The position numbers and the translations under genes are program-made. The notes beneath the pieces are model-generated. The model saw only the letters and a program-made list of their open reading frames with translations, searched no databases and was not told the DNA's origin. This document shows, one piece after another, positions 17,792 to 27,581 of a DNA stretch of 64,000 bases (position 1 is the first letter of the stretch; each line of letters begins with the position of its first letter). Origin of the DNA: JBCCMQ01 sp039179985 (GTDB lineage: Bacteria; Pseudomonadota; Alphaproteobacteria; Rhodobacterales; Rhodobacteraceae); NCBI GenBank assembly GCA_039179985.1, contig JBCDED010000005.1, positions 18,862 through 82,861 of the forward strand, written 5' to 3'.

Positions 17792-18409
17792 TTATCCCTG
17801 CGCAACATCGCGTTTTCGGGCGCGCGCATCTACCGCGCCCTGTGCTGCGAACCCCAAGAACAGGCAGAGCAGATGGGCAGAGTCTGCAATGGCGTCAAAG
17901 GAGATCCAGACTTTGATCCCGATCGCCAGACAAATGATCACAAGGTAGAACCAGCGACGGGGTCTTTGCGCCGCCAGTGCGCCAATCAGGCCAAAGCCGC
18001 CCGCAGACATGCCCACGTCAAGCACCGACAGCGCCGTGCCGTCCATCTCTGGGTGCATGGCGACAAGCGCTGGAAGGACACCAAAAAGCACCAGAAGTGT
18101 GCCCGCAAGGTCGATGGCAAGAAACATTATGACCGCGCGCCGGGTGCCTTCCGTCCATTCATAGAGCCCGATAACCGCGGCGGCGAAGACCAGCTGCCGC
18201 AGGAACATGCCCAGATCGTGGGAAAGGAAAGTGCCCGTGAAAAGGCGGTGCACCTCACCCTCTCGGACACTCTGGTGGCTGATGCCCCAATCAGACAGCG
18301 CGCCGTCGGGCAGGACCCCGCCAAGCGTACCTGCGGCGGCATTGGCCAGCACCATGATCGCAACAAAGATCACCGTGAACGGCAGGCGGGCGAGCACATT
18401 TGGTCCCAT
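17792..18409 (-). CDS. Rhomboid-like intramembrane protease
   Basis: A 205-residue protein with about six helices. It has an HRLFTGTFLSHD segment (54-65) as in the rhomboid L1 region, a GMSAGGFG motif in which S135 takes the place of the catalytic GxSx serine, and H179 in ADSAHLLCLFLGF matching the second catalytic residue. The overall pattern supports an active rhomboid-like serine protease, though divergent (GxSA rather than GxSG). It begins 9 nt after the mprF stop and is almost certainly cotranscribed with it. Confidence 0.7.
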   Translation of the reverse strand: MGPNVLARLPFTVIFVAIMVLANAAAGTLGGVLPDGALSDWGISHQSVREGEVHRLFTGTFLSHDLGMFLRQLVFAAAVIGLYEWTEGTRRAVIMFLAIDLAGTLLVLFGVLPALVAMHPEMDGTALSVLDVGMSAGGFGLIGALAAQRPRRWFYLVIICLAIGIKVWISFDAIADSAHLLCLFLGFAAQGAVDARARKRDVAQG

Positions 18410-18418
18410 GGGCGGGCG

Positions 18419-21007
18419 CTATTTGATCAAGCCACGTACGCCGCCCGACACGAGCACGTTGACCTCGTAGAGGATACGCGGCACGGCAAAGCCGCCGGGG
18501 CTGGCCAGGTAGTTCGGTTCCCAGACCGGGTTGAACTTTTGCTTGAAGTCCCGCAGCCCTTCGAAGTGGTAGAAGTGCTCGCCATGCTCGTAGACAAACC
18601 CGCCAAGCCGGTTCCAGAAGGAGGCAAGCTGGCGGTTGTCGATGCCCGAGAATGGCGCAGAGCCCAGCGAGAACCAGTGGAACCCCTGTTCGGCGCCCCA
18701 GACCATCATCTCGGCAAAAAGCGCGTCCATGGCAAAGTTGGGACCGTCGGGGATGTAGCGCATGAGATCGAGCGACAGTTCGTGCTTGTGCCCGCTCTGG
18801 AAGAGATTGGCGAAGGCGATGATCTTTCCCGTGGGGTCCCGCAGCACCGCAAAATCGAAGTTCGACACGTAGCCCTCTTCGAAGCCGCCCATGGCAAAGC
18901 TCTTCTCTTCGCCTTGTTTCGATGCGAGCCAGGTATCTGAAATGGCCCTCAACTCCGGCAGGACGGGGGCCAGGTTTTCTTTTGGTATGATCTCAAACGT
19001 GCAATTCTCGCGCAGCGCCCTGTTGCGGGCTTGCCGGAAGCTTTTCTTGGAAGATCCATCAAGGGTGAATCCGTCCAGATCCACGCGGGCGACTTCGCCG
19101 ATCTTCATGATCGTCAGCCCCAGATCGAGGTAGGTGGGCAGGTAGCGCGGTGACACCGCGTAAAAAGCGCAGCGCTTTCCCTCGCGGTCCGCGCGTTCGC
19201 GCAACTCCCAGATTAACTCGCGGCCCTGTTCCATGTCGCCCACGGGTTCGCCTTTGGAGATCAGCGAAGATCCCGTATCGGCGTAGGAAATGAAGGCCTT
19301 GCCGTCATTCGAGATCAAAAAGGACTTGTCGCCGATCAGCGCCATATTGGATTCGGTGTCTTCGCTCTCGGCCACCAACTGGCGTACCACATCGGGAATA
19401 GGCTCTCCCGGTTTCGGCGTGCGGCGGTTCGACAGCACCGAATCAAAGGCGATCGCGGCCAGAAGCAACGCCACCACAAGGCTCGCCCGCAGGTACCGCG
19501 AGGCGTCACCGTGCCAGGCAAAATCCCACCAGAGTGCGTCTTTGTATTCCACGTTGCTGTAGGACAGGGCCCCGATCCAGGTGATTGCCACCAGCAGCGT
19601 GATGAGGCTGACGATCCATGTGCCATTGAGGCGGAAGACCGATTCACTTTCCACGCGGTAAAAGGCGGTTCGGAAAAGCGCCAACAGACCGATTGTCAGC
19701 AAGAGCCCAAGCGCCTCTTCCCAGTCAAGCCCCTTGATCAGCGATACGGCGAACCCCACCACCATCAGGATCATGGCGATCACCCAGGCCCTGTGAAGCT
19801 TGCGATAAAGCCCGCGCGAAATGACAATCAGCAGCAGCCCGATGATGCTTCCCGTCAGGTGCGACGCTTCGATAAAGGACAGGGGTACCACGTCGCGCAG
19901 GACCCCGAGCCGGCTGCTGTCAGAGGGCAGATTGCCGGATATCAGCAGAATTGTCCCGGCAAGAAGAGAAATGCCCGCTGCGCAGAAGGGCACAAAAGGC
20001 CGTGTGAGGTCAAAGATCAGCGAGGCTGTTTTTGTGACCGATCGCCGTTCGGTGATGGCCCAGGCGATGCCCAGGCCCGCCACTGCGACGAGGAAGGGCA
20101 TAAGGGTGTAGATCGTCCGGTAAAGGAGCAGCGATGCCAGAATGTCGGATCGCCCGGCGGCCCCGAGGCCGGCAATGATCGTCGCTTCGAACACCCCCAG
20201 CCCACCCGGCGCGTGACTGAGCATTCCCAGGGCAATGGCTGCGATGTAGATGACAAAGAAATAGGGGAAACTCTGAACAAGGTCGGGCGGCATAAGGACA
20301 TAAAGCGTCATGGCCGCGGCTGCATTTTCGATCACACCCGCCAGCGTCAGGCCCGCGGCAAGGCGACCGTTGGGCAGGTTGAACTCAAAGCCCGCAAGCG
20401 CAAAGCGCCGCCCGTCTCGCGCGAGCCAGATCATCAACGCCGCCAGCGAAACCAAAAGTACAACGCCGATAATTGTTTCGGTCGTGGTGTCCAGTGGCAT
20501 GATCGAGGACAGCCGCTCGGGGTGCAGGGTCAGAAGAACGCCCAGAAGAAGCGTCAGACCCATCCACAGCCCAATCCAGGTGGTCGCGATCACGCCGGCC
20601 ACGCGGCTGAGGTCAAGACCAAGCGAGGCATAGGCGCGGTAGCGTACGGCGGTGCCGGTCAGATAGGAAAACCCTAGAAGGTTCGACACGGCCGACCCGC
20701 TACTGCCCGCCAGCCCGGCGACCCAACTTGGAATAAGGCCGCGGGCCACACTCTTGACGGCCAGGATGTCGTAGAAGGACACCCCGATAAAGCTGATCGT
20801 GGTCCACATGACGGCGGCGGCCAGCGTGATGTTCGAACTGGCGGCCATGTCTGCCTTGATATCGCTCCAATGAGCTTCGGCGGCGAGCTTGTGCAGGACA
20901 TAGATCGAAATGGCGACAATGGTCAGCGGGACGACGACCCGAAAGACCGGGCTTTCGACGGCCAGGACGATACGCTCGAAGAACGAGGTTTTCTTTGCGA
21001 CGGCCAT
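18419..21007 (-). CDS. mprF: Bifunctional lysylphosphatidylglycerol flippase/synthetase
   Basis: An 862-residue membrane protein. Residues about 1-520 form a multi-helix flippase-type domain (segments such as SSGSAVSNLLGFSYLTGTAVRYR and LSHAPGGLGVFEATII). Residues about 525-860 are the DUF2156/GNAT-like cytosolic domain that transfers an amino acid from aminoacyl-tRNA to phosphatidylglycerol, with SFRQARNRALRENCTFEI and FSLGSAPFSGI. Full length, so both synthesis and translocation are expected. Lysine is the usual donor, but alanine or ornithine are possible. The product confers resistance to cationic peptides. It heads a two-gene operon with the rhomboid-like gene. Confidence 0.93.
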   Translation of the reverse strand: MAVAKKTSFFERIVLAVESPVFRVVVPLTIVAISIYVLHKLAAEAHWSDIKADMAASSNITLAAAVMWTTISFIGVSFYDILAVKSVARGLIPSWVAGLAGSSGSAVSNLLGFSYLTGTAVRYRAYASLGLDLSRVAGVIATTWIGLWMGLTLLLGVLLTLHPERLSSIMPLDTTTETIIGVVLLVSLAALMIWLARDGRRFALAGFEFNLPNGRLAAGLTLAGVIENAAAAMTLYVLMPPDLVQSFPYFFVIYIAAIALGMLSHAPGGLGVFEATIIAGLGAAGRSDILASLLLYRTIYTLMPFLVAVAGLGIAWAITERRSVTKTASLIFDLTRPFVPFCAAGISLLAGTILLISGNLPSDSSRLGVLRDVVPLSFIEASHLTGSIIGLLLIVISRGLYRKLHRAWVIAMILMVVGFAVSLIKGLDWEEALGLLLTIGLLALFRTAFYRVESESVFRLNGTWIVSLITLLVAITWIGALSYSNVEYKDALWWDFAWHGDASRYLRASLVVALLLAAIAFDSVLSNRRTPKPGEPIPDVVRQLVAESEDTESNMALIGDKSFLISNDGKAFISYADTGSSLISKGEPVGDMEQGRELIWELRERADREGKRCAFYAVSPRYLPTYLDLGLTIMKIGEVARVDLDGFTLDGSSKKSFRQARNRALRENCTFEIIPKENLAPVLPELRAISDTWLASKQGEEKSFAMGGFEEGYVSNFDFAVLRDPTGKIIAFANLFQSGHKHELSLDLMRYIPDGPNFAMDALFAEMMVWGAEQGFHWFSLGSAPFSGIDNRQLASFWNRLGGFVYEHGEHFYHFEGLRDFKQKFNPVWEPNYLASPGGFAVPRILYEVNVLVSGGVRGLIK

Positions 21008-21224
21008 TCAGGTGGCCCGGATGGTTGACGGCACTGGATCCCCGCTTTTCCTGCGTGATCGCCTGAAACTTGGAAACACTCCCATGAGCGTTATCAAATA
21101 CTGGACGAATCGACGGCAAGTCCAGAAAATGATTGAAAGTTAAAAAAGGTGCCGGAGCGGGCGCATGACGGGCAGGGGGGCCGAACGGCACTTCGCTTAT
21201 TTCCAATAGGGAGTGTTGGGAAGA

Positions 21225-21635
21225 ATGGAGAACGCCGAAAGTGGCTGGGCCGCGATCCAGAGCGGCTACTATTTCTGGGACATTATCGCACTGATTTGCG
21301 GCATGATCTGCGTTTTCGGCGGGCTTGCCATCTTTGCCTGGATTCTGGGCCTTCCGGGCCGCATCGCCGTCGCCCGGAACCATCCCGAAGCCGAGGCTGT
21401 TTACACCATGGGGTGGGCGGGGTTTCTTGCGGTCATCCCCTGGATTAATGCCTTTATCTGGGCCTTCAAGCCAAGCGATGTTGTGGACATCCGGCGGTTT
21501 CCCGACGAAGAGGCCGAGGCTATCAGGCGCGACATCGCGCGCCTGAAGAAATTCGCCTATGGCGACGAAGATCCGCCCGAGCCTAACGGGACTGAGCCGG
21601 GCGAGGATGAACCCAGCGATAGCCGGACGACCTAG
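21225..21635 (+). CDS. DUF3302 inner-membrane protein (YiaW-like)
   Basis: A 136-residue protein with two helices (YYFWDIIALICGMICVFGGLAIFAWILG and MGWAGFLAVIPWINAFIWAF) and an acidic, proline-rich C-terminal tail. Size, topology and position directly before an HlyD-like gene match E. coli yiaW-yiaV. ATG 21225 is preceded by AGGGAG about 10 nt upstream; GTG 21213 is less likely. Probably an accessory subunit of the export system encoded downstream. Confidence 0.78.
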   Translation: MENAESGWAAIQSGYYFWDIIALICGMICVFGGLAIFAWILGLPGRIAVARNHPEAEAVYTMGWAGFLAVIPWINAFIWAFKPSDVVDIRRFPDEEAEAIRRDIARLKKFAYGDEDPPEPNGTEPGEDEPSDSRTT

Positions 21636-21638
21636 AGG

Positions 21639-22784
21639 ATGCTGGGTGTTGTTGCCATCACGCTGATCTACGTGGCGTTTATCTGGCTGGTTTTCTTCAG
21701 GTTCAAATGGATGCGCTTCACGCCGGTCTGGGGGCTGATTTCGGCGTTCTTCCTTCTCCATCTGCTCATCGTTCCTCTTGTGGGCACGCGGATGCAGTCG
21801 CCGTTTACCAGTGACGTGCGCGTGGTGCGCCATACGGTCCAGTTGATCCCGCGCCTGCCCGAGCCGACGCTAGTCACCGAAGTGCATGTCAACGACAACA
21901 TGCCGGTCAAGAAGGGTGATCTGCTCTTTGTCTTTGACCAGACCATCTACAAGGCGCAGGTCACCGCGGCACAAGCGGCGCTCGTGGCAGCCAAACAGAA
22001 TGTGAAGATCCTCGAAGCCGATATCGCCATCGCTAAGGACAGCGTCAAACGCGCCCAGTCCGATCTCGATTTCGCCCTGCTTCAGCAGAAACGCTTTACA
22101 ACGCTCGCCGCCCAGCGGGCAGGCTCCCAAGAATCCGCCGACGAATGGACGGCACGGGTGAACTCGGCACAGGCAGAACTGGCAGAATCCGAGGAAAACC
22201 AGAAACGCGCGGAACTGACCTATGCATCGCAGATCGACGGGGTAAACACCTCGGTCATTCAAGCTCAATCGGAACTGGATCAGGCCAAATACTACCTCGA
22301 CCAGACCAAAATGCGCGCGCCCCATAATGGTACGATCATCAACCTGCAGGTTCAGGAGGGCATGGTTTCGGGCAATCTGCGCATTGGCGCCATTGCCGCC
22401 CTGATTGTCGAGGAGGACCCTTATCTGATAGCGGCCTATCGTCAGGAAAACCTGCGAAACGTACGCGTGGGCCAACCGGTTGTTATCGCGATCAACACAT
22501 ACCCCGGAAAACATTTTACGGGGAAGGTGGCCGACATCTGGGAAGCCAGCCGCCGTGGCCAGTTCACGCCATCCGGCCGGTTGCCGGAGTTCCCGGACAT
22601 CCCAATTCACACCGAGGTCCGCCTACCAGTGAAGATCACGCTGGATGACCCGACGGTCCGCCTTGGCATCGGCGTCGGTGGTGCCACGCTGATCCTCACA
22701 AGCGACAGTCCTTTTACCTGGCTCGGCCAGATCTCCCTGCGCTCCTACACATGGGCGCGGTGGGTCTATCCGCTGCCACTCTAG
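21639..22784 (+). CDS. HlyD/EmrA-family membrane fusion protein (YiaV-like)
   Basis: A 381-residue periplasmic adaptor. Two membrane helices near the N-terminus (residues about 1-20 and 28-48) are unusual for simple HlyD proteins but typical of the YiaV/YibH group. A biotinyl-lipoyl-like barrel follows (VNDNMPVKKGDLLFVFDQTIYKAQV), then a long coiled coil (about 110-215), the second lipoyl half (MRAPHNGTIINLQVQEG) and a beta-barrel. It starts 3 nt after the DUF3302 stop and is followed 7 nt later by the outer-membrane factor. Confidence 0.9.
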   Translation: MLGVVAITLIYVAFIWLVFFRFKWMRFTPVWGLISAFFLLHLLIVPLVGTRMQSPFTSDVRVVRHTVQLIPRLPEPTLVTEVHVNDNMPVKKGDLLFVFDQTIYKAQVTAAQAALVAAKQNVKILEADIAIAKDSVKRAQSDLDFALLQQKRFTTLAAQRAGSQESADEWTARVNSAQAELAESEENQKRAELTYASQIDGVNTSVIQAQSELDQAKYYLDQTKMRAPHNGTIINLQVQEGMVSGNLRIGAIAALIVEEDPYLIAAYRQENLRNVRVGQPVVIAINTYPGKHFTGKVADIWEASRRGQFTPSGRLPEFPDIPIHTEVRLPVKITLDDPTVRLGIGVGGATLILTSDSPFTWLGQISLRSYTWARWVYPLPL

Positions 22785-22791
22785 GCCGAGG

Positions 22792-24207
22792 ATGACGGAC
22801 AAGGTGGAACGCGCAACTTTCGGAACTCTCAGGCTTAGCGGGGCGGCGCTGGCGATGGTATCGCTGCTGGGCTGCGAACTGGCCGAGCCGCCGACCGACG
22901 CCCAGCTGGTGCAGGACGCCTTGCCCGCAACGACCACAATACCGGCACAGTGGGCCACCTCCGGCGTGCCGACAACGGCGGTACAGGGCAATTGGGTGGC
23001 GAGTTTCCGCGACCCTAACATGGTGCGTCTCGTCAATGAGGGGCTGGTCAATAACCGTGATCTCGTCGCGGCCTCCGCGCGCGTCGAGGCGGCGATCCAG
23101 ACCGCTGTGATCGCCGGTGCGCCGCTTTTACCGCAGGTCGGACTTGAGGGCGGCATACAGAATTCAGAGCTGAGGGGGCCGGGAATCAACAGGACAACCT
23201 CCGGCGCGATCATTGCCGCGTCCTGGGAACTCGACATCTGGGGCAGGCTGCGTGCCAGCCAGGCCTCCTCGGCAGCCCTGGCCCAGGCCATCGCAGACGA
23301 TGCCGCTTACCTGCAGCAATCTATCGCGGCCACAATTGCCCGGACGTGGATCGCCAACATCGAAGTCGGCCGACTGATCTCGGTCAGCAAGAAGGCCGCG
23401 GCGAACTACGCCGAGCTTCTGGAATTGACCAACGAGAAAGAGGCCGCGGGCCAGGTATCCGACTTTGACGTTGTCCAGGCCCGGTCGCGCCTCGCGGCGG
23501 CGCAGGCGGCCACCAGCAGCCTGCAAACCACGCAGAACGAGGCCATCGGCGATCTTGAGGTCCTTTTGGGCCGGTACCCAAGTCTGCGCCTGAAACCAGC
23601 CGCGGCCTTCCCGCGTATGCCCACCGCGCTTCCAGCCTCGGGGTTGCCCTTGTCGCTTCTCGACCGACGGCCCGACATCGCCGCTGCCCGGAACAAGGTC
23701 GTCTCGGCCTTCTTCCGCTCGGAAGAGGCCCGGCTGACCCGTCTTCCGGGGATCACGCTATCCGCTGCGGGGGGAACGCTGTTCGACCCCGATTTTGCCC
23801 TGCTGGGCGCAAACCCCGAATTCTTCCGCATTGGTCTCAATCTCCTTCAGCCGATCTTTGCGGGGGGCGCGATTGAGGCGGATATCGCCCGCATGTCCGC
23901 AAACCAGAGAGCGGCGGTGGCGGAGTATGGACAGACGGTTCTGAAAGCCTTTGACGAGGTCGAAACCGCACTCGCCAATGAGCGCGTGCTGCGCCAGGAA
24001 CTCGCGAACTGGTCGGCGGCGCTGGCGGATTCGAACGAAGCGCTGGAGCTTGCCAACGACCGCTACGTGCAGGGCACCATCGACATGACCGATCTGCTCT
24101 TCCTCCAGCAGTTCCAGATCGAGCGCGAGGTCAGCGTGATCCAGACCGAAGCCGCGCTGCTCAGCAACCGGGTGCTGCTGTACATGGCCCTTGGCGAAGA
24201 GTTCTAG
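22792..24207 (+). CDS. Outer-membrane efflux lipoprotein, NodT/OprM-type (TolC superfamily)
   Basis: A 471-residue outer-membrane channel subunit. A lipoprotein signal with lipobox LLGC gives C28 as the acylated residue. Two OEP repeats are present, with the first helical hairpin around NEGLVNNRDLVAASARVEAAIQ and the second around FDEVETALANERVLRQEL. RPDIAAA and the final LALGEEF are family features. It completes a DUF3302/HlyD/OMF operon. No RND, ABC or MFS pump is encoded next to it, so the energising partner is unknown or located elsewhere. Confidence 0.92.
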   Translation: MTDKVERATFGTLRLSGAALAMVSLLGCELAEPPTDAQLVQDALPATTTIPAQWATSGVPTTAVQGNWVASFRDPNMVRLVNEGLVNNRDLVAASARVEAAIQTAVIAGAPLLPQVGLEGGIQNSELRGPGINRTTSGAIIAASWELDIWGRLRASQASSAALAQAIADDAAYLQQSIAATIARTWIANIEVGRLISVSKKAAANYAELLELTNEKEAAGQVSDFDVVQARSRLAAAQAATSSLQTTQNEAIGDLEVLLGRYPSLRLKPAAAFPRMPTALPASGLPLSLLDRRPDIAAARNKVVSAFFRSEEARLTRLPGITLSAAGGTLFDPDFALLGANPEFFRIGLNLLQPIFAGGAIEADIARMSANQRAAVAEYGQTVLKAFDEVETALANERVLRQELANWSAALADSNEALELANDRYVQGTIDMTDLLFLQQFQIEREVSVIQTEAALLSNRVLLYMALGEEF

Positions 24208-24217
24208 GGCAGGGCGC

Positions 24218-26845
24218 TCACTGGAGTTGCAGAATGTCGGGCACGCAGGGTTTGCGGTCTGCTGGCATGGTCCTGGCGCCATCGGTGCGCACCTGCCGGT
24301 GTGTCCCGTGCTTCAGTCCGAACTTCGGGTGCTTCAGCGTCCCGGTCACCACAAAAGGCCAGGGGCTGCGCGCCAAAGGCTCGCCAATGGGGCGGGGTTC
24401 CCCTGTCAGATCCAGCGTATCTTTGTCGAGGTTCACGTCACCGGTCAGAACAAGCTGGACCTTGGCCGTCTCCATGGCCACCTGTTTGAGGTCGATCTTG
24501 CCGGTCTCAAAAAAGAGCGGCGCCCGGATGCAGTCGATGGGGGCGACCTTGCCGTGACCGTCTGAAAAGAGCCAGGGGAAGAGGCCGAGACCCGCTAGGT
24601 CCACCAACCGGGTATTGATCGTGCCGTTTTCCAAAGACAGCAAAAGCTCGCCATCCGCGCTTTTCGCGAAGCCTTCCAGCGATTTATGGGCGCCAGAGAC
24701 GTTGAAGGACGAGTTCAGGGTCCCGCTGGCGCGCGGCTTCAGGTCCAGTTCCTGCTGAAGCGTGCCCAGGTTCCAGCCGTCCGCGCGGCCTTCGAGTTTG
24801 ACGATCTCGGGGTTGTTCTTGAGGTCGACGAGAGCCGTCACATCGAAGTGACCGCCATCGTAGGCAAATTTCACCGGACCAAGGCGCGCCTTTTCATTGT
24901 CGAGAATAAACTCCGTTTTCAGTTCAGTCGGCCCCGCCACGCCTTCCAGCTTTTTGAGATCCACCTGCACGTCCATATCGGCGTTGGCTTCCAGAAGCTG
25001 CGTTGTGAGCGGGTCGAGTGTGACGTCGGTAAAGGCGCCGCCTCCAGGGTCGGTGGCCCGGTTCGAGCCGCCGAGTTCCCGCACCATGGCGATGACGTGG
25101 CGAATGTCTTCGAGCCGGATCAGGCTGCTGTCGACAGTGCCTGTGAGATGCGCGGGCGATGTGCCGGTCTTTGCTTGCAGCGAAATATCAAGGTTCGACT
25201 TGGCCACGGCTACGGAACCCTGTGCGGAAAATTCTTCTGCGTTACTAGCGACTTTCGCGTCGAGTTTTATGTCGCCGGTGGAGATGGAGCTGAGGTTCAG
25301 CGCTGCCAGAAGTTTTCCGCCCGAAGGTATCTCGCCCGTAGCGGAAAGTGCGATATCTGAGAGCTTCAGGACATTCCCGATGCCACCCGTGAGGCCCAGT
25401 TGCACCAGGTCGCTTCCCTGCGCTTTTACGTCCATGTCCGACAACGCAATCGACTTGCTATCACCGGCGAGCTTGAAAGTGCCCACGATATTGCCGAGCG
25501 CGTCGTTTCGCTCAAAGCGCTCTGGCTCAAAAAGGATCAGCGTGGAGAGATCGAGCGTTGCGCCAAGCGCGATTTCCTCAAACCGCACTGCATCGCCGAT
25601 GGAGCCATCGAAGACCAGGAAGTAGGCGCCCGGCGGTCCGATCCGCAGACCCACCTTGCCTAGGTTGAGCAGACCGTCTGGTGTGATCACAATATCCGAC
25701 ACGGTAATCGGCGGCGGACCCTTGCCATGAGTATTCAGCGTGAAGCCATTCGTCCGGACATTCATCCGGCGCAACGGTACACCGTCTGGCTGCGCGGTCA
25801 GGTGCATCTCGACACCGGTCAGCTTCAGGTCGCGCAATAGTTTCGCTGGCGCTGGCATGCCGTCCTTCGGGTAGAGGTCGATGTAAACCTCCAGCGTCGC
25901 ATCGTTGAGGTCGTGAAGTTCGCCGAGTTCACCCGTCAGAACCAGGCTTTCGCCATTGTCGAGGTTAAGCCGCACGTCTACGTCGCTGAGGCTGTTCTTG
26001 CCATCCGCCGATGTGAATGTGCCGCTCAGGCTGCCTTTGCCAGAGATGGGCTTTTGCAGCTTGAGGATATCAAGAAGTTGCCCGAGTTCGTTCACTTCCG
26101 CCGCGATATCGGCCGTGAAACCCGAGGTGAAGCCGCCGGGGTCGGGGGTGCCGGTGACTTTGAGGCTCAGCTGCTCCGTTTCTGCCGAAATGTCGAAGGG
26201 CTGACCTTTGGGGAAGGTGCCATCCACCGTCACATCCGCGCCGTTGAGGTCGCCCACACCCTTAAGGAGCCACGGCGCATCTCTCCCGTCCTGCGCGACG
26301 GACATGGTGCTTAGCTTCAGGTCCAGATCCACACCGCTTATCGCGTTGCGGTAGTGGACGCCAGCATCCGTGAAATCGACGCGGTGGTCGGTCAGGATGT
26401 CGTCTATGTTCATCCCGGGCAGCGTGGTCGCGGAGGCGTTCGTCGCCGGTTGCGGGGCCTCGCTGTCATCGCCTGCGTCCGCGGCCACACGAATGTCCAC
26501 CTCAGCGCCATCTATCGTCAAGCCGCTCAGGCGAACCTCTTCCTGGCGCAGGGCGCGCCAGTCGACGGTAAAGGCCACGTCGCGGAGGCCCAGGTCCCGG
26601 GTTTCGCCCGGAACGTCCTGCTTGATCCGGACATCGCGGGCCTTCAGGTGCAGCGGGGGATCCAAGGAAACATCCAAGCCCCCGAGAATGCTGATGTTTT
26701 CTCCAAGACGGTCGGACAGGTATTCGCCCACGAAGACGCCGCGGGGCTCGGCAAAGAAGCGTGAAAAGACCACAAGCCAGGCAAGAAACAGCAACAGGCC
26801 CAGGATGCACGCGAGGGTGATCACCACTTGTCTGGCTCGAATCAA
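24218..26845 (-). CDS. AsmA-family protein (bridge-like lipid transfer type)
   Basis: An 875-residue protein with one N-terminal inner-membrane helix (about 8-28) and a long beta-rich periplasmic part. The AsmA N-terminal pattern is visible (FFAEPRGVFVGEYLSDRLG, then ISILGGLDVSLDPPLHLKARDVRI), and the C-terminal AsmA_2 region with LVDLAGLGLFPWLF and DTLDLTGEPRPIGEPLARSPWPFVVTGTL. Family members (AsmA, TamB, YhdP) assist outer-membrane lipid homeostasis by forming a hydrophobic groove. Convergent with the efflux operon, 10 nt apart. Confidence 0.88.
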   Translation of the reverse strand: MIRARQVVITLACILGLLLFLAWLVVFSRFFAEPRGVFVGEYLSDRLGENISILGGLDVSLDPPLHLKARDVRIKQDVPGETRDLGLRDVAFTVDWRALRQEEVRLSGLTIDGAEVDIRVAADAGDDSEAPQPATNASATTLPGMNIDDILTDHRVDFTDAGVHYRNAISGVDLDLKLSTMSVAQDGRDAPWLLKGVGDLNGADVTVDGTFPKGQPFDISAETEQLSLKVTGTPDPGGFTSGFTADIAAEVNELGQLLDILKLQKPISGKGSLSGTFTSADGKNSLSDVDVRLNLDNGESLVLTGELGELHDLNDATLEVYIDLYPKDGMPAPAKLLRDLKLTGVEMHLTAQPDGVPLRRMNVRTNGFTLNTHGKGPPPITVSDIVITPDGLLNLGKVGLRIGPPGAYFLVFDGSIGDAVRFEEIALGATLDLSTLILFEPERFERNDALGNIVGTFKLAGDSKSIALSDMDVKAQGSDLVQLGLTGGIGNVLKLSDIALSATGEIPSGGKLLAALNLSSISTGDIKLDAKVASNAEEFSAQGSVAVAKSNLDISLQAKTGTSPAHLTGTVDSSLIRLEDIRHVIAMVRELGGSNRATDPGGGAFTDVTLDPLTTQLLEANADMDVQVDLKKLEGVAGPTELKTEFILDNEKARLGPVKFAYDGGHFDVTALVDLKNNPEIVKLEGRADGWNLGTLQQELDLKPRASGTLNSSFNVSGAHKSLEGFAKSADGELLLSLENGTINTRLVDLAGLGLFPWLFSDGHGKVAPIDCIRAPLFFETGKIDLKQVAMETAKVQLVLTGDVNLDKDTLDLTGEPRPIGEPLARSPWPFVVTGTLKHPKFGLKHGTHRQVRTDGARTMPADRKPCVPDILQLQ

Positions 26846-27021
26846 GGTACCACCGTTTCCGCTGCCTGATCCCTTAGAACGCTAGCCGGTTTTCTCCGGG
26901 GCCGCCACCGCTCGCGGCTGGCGGCTGACGCCCTGGCGGACTTCTCGGGGCGCCGGCACCGGTTGGTTTTCAAGAAACCCCAAAGGGTTACGCATCGGGC
27001 CAATGCGGCGCCATAACGCGC

Positions 27022-27052
27022 TTGATAGCCGTGAGCCGGATGGGCATATATA
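27022..27052 (+). promoter_or_regulatory. Candidate sigma-70-like promoter
   Basis: TTGATA at 27022-27027 and TATATA at 27047-27052 lie 19 nt apart in an unusually AT-rich patch between aspecific GC-rich DNA. The start codon of the small exported protein is 64 nt downstream. Spacing is slightly long (a 17-nt spacing would use CATATA), so the exact -10 hexamer is uncertain. Confidence 0.35.
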
Positions 27053-27115
27053 CATTAAAAGGCGGAAATCTCTGTCAGCCAGGTAGTTTAGAAACCCCAA
27101 CAACGGGACCTTTTC

Positions 27116-27547
27116 ATGTTCAATCCGAAACGCGCAGTCCTCATTGCCGTCGCCGCAACGCTCATACCGGGCGCCGTGCTGGCCAACACCGACGAATGCC
27201 CAAGCATGACGGACGTGCTCGACGTCGTGAAGCCCGAGGGCCAGGGCGCAGAAATCGATCAGGCGCGACTTGTGGAGGAGGTCGGCAAATCATCCGGCAG
27301 CCCGGCAGCGATTCGTGCGCTTGGCAACGAGCTAAAGAACGAACTGCCGGACAACCCGGAGTCGGTCATCGCTGACCTGATGATCACGGCCTACTGCGAA
27401 TTCCTCAGCACCTCCGAGAGTGATGTGGCGCTCGACGCGTCGGTGCAGGACTATGAAAAGGTCCTTTACGACGAAGTGTTCGCCAATCCCGGCGGCACCG
27501 TCTCCGAGGAAAACAGCCGCCCCGAGGGCTGGCTCTGGGGCAATTGA
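27116..27547 (+). CDS. Small exported protein, unknown function
   Basis: A 143-residue precursor with a typical signal peptide, cleaved near AVLA|NT (after residue 23). The mature part of about 120 residues is acidic and has two cysteines (DECPSMTD and TAYCEFLS), probably one disulphide. It ends PEGWLWGN. I recognise no family. It stands alone: a candidate promoter lies upstream and a hairpin terminator directly downstream. Confidence 0.65.
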   Translation: MFNPKRAVLIAVAATLIPGAVLANTDECPSMTDVLDVVKPEGQGAEIDQARLVEEVGKSSGSPAAIRALGNELKNELPDNPESVIADLMITAYCEFLSTSESDVALDASVQDYEKVLYDEVFANPGGTVSEENSRPEGWLWGN

Positions 27548-27581
27548 TCCAGCCGCCGCGCGGGTAAAAGAACACCTTTCG

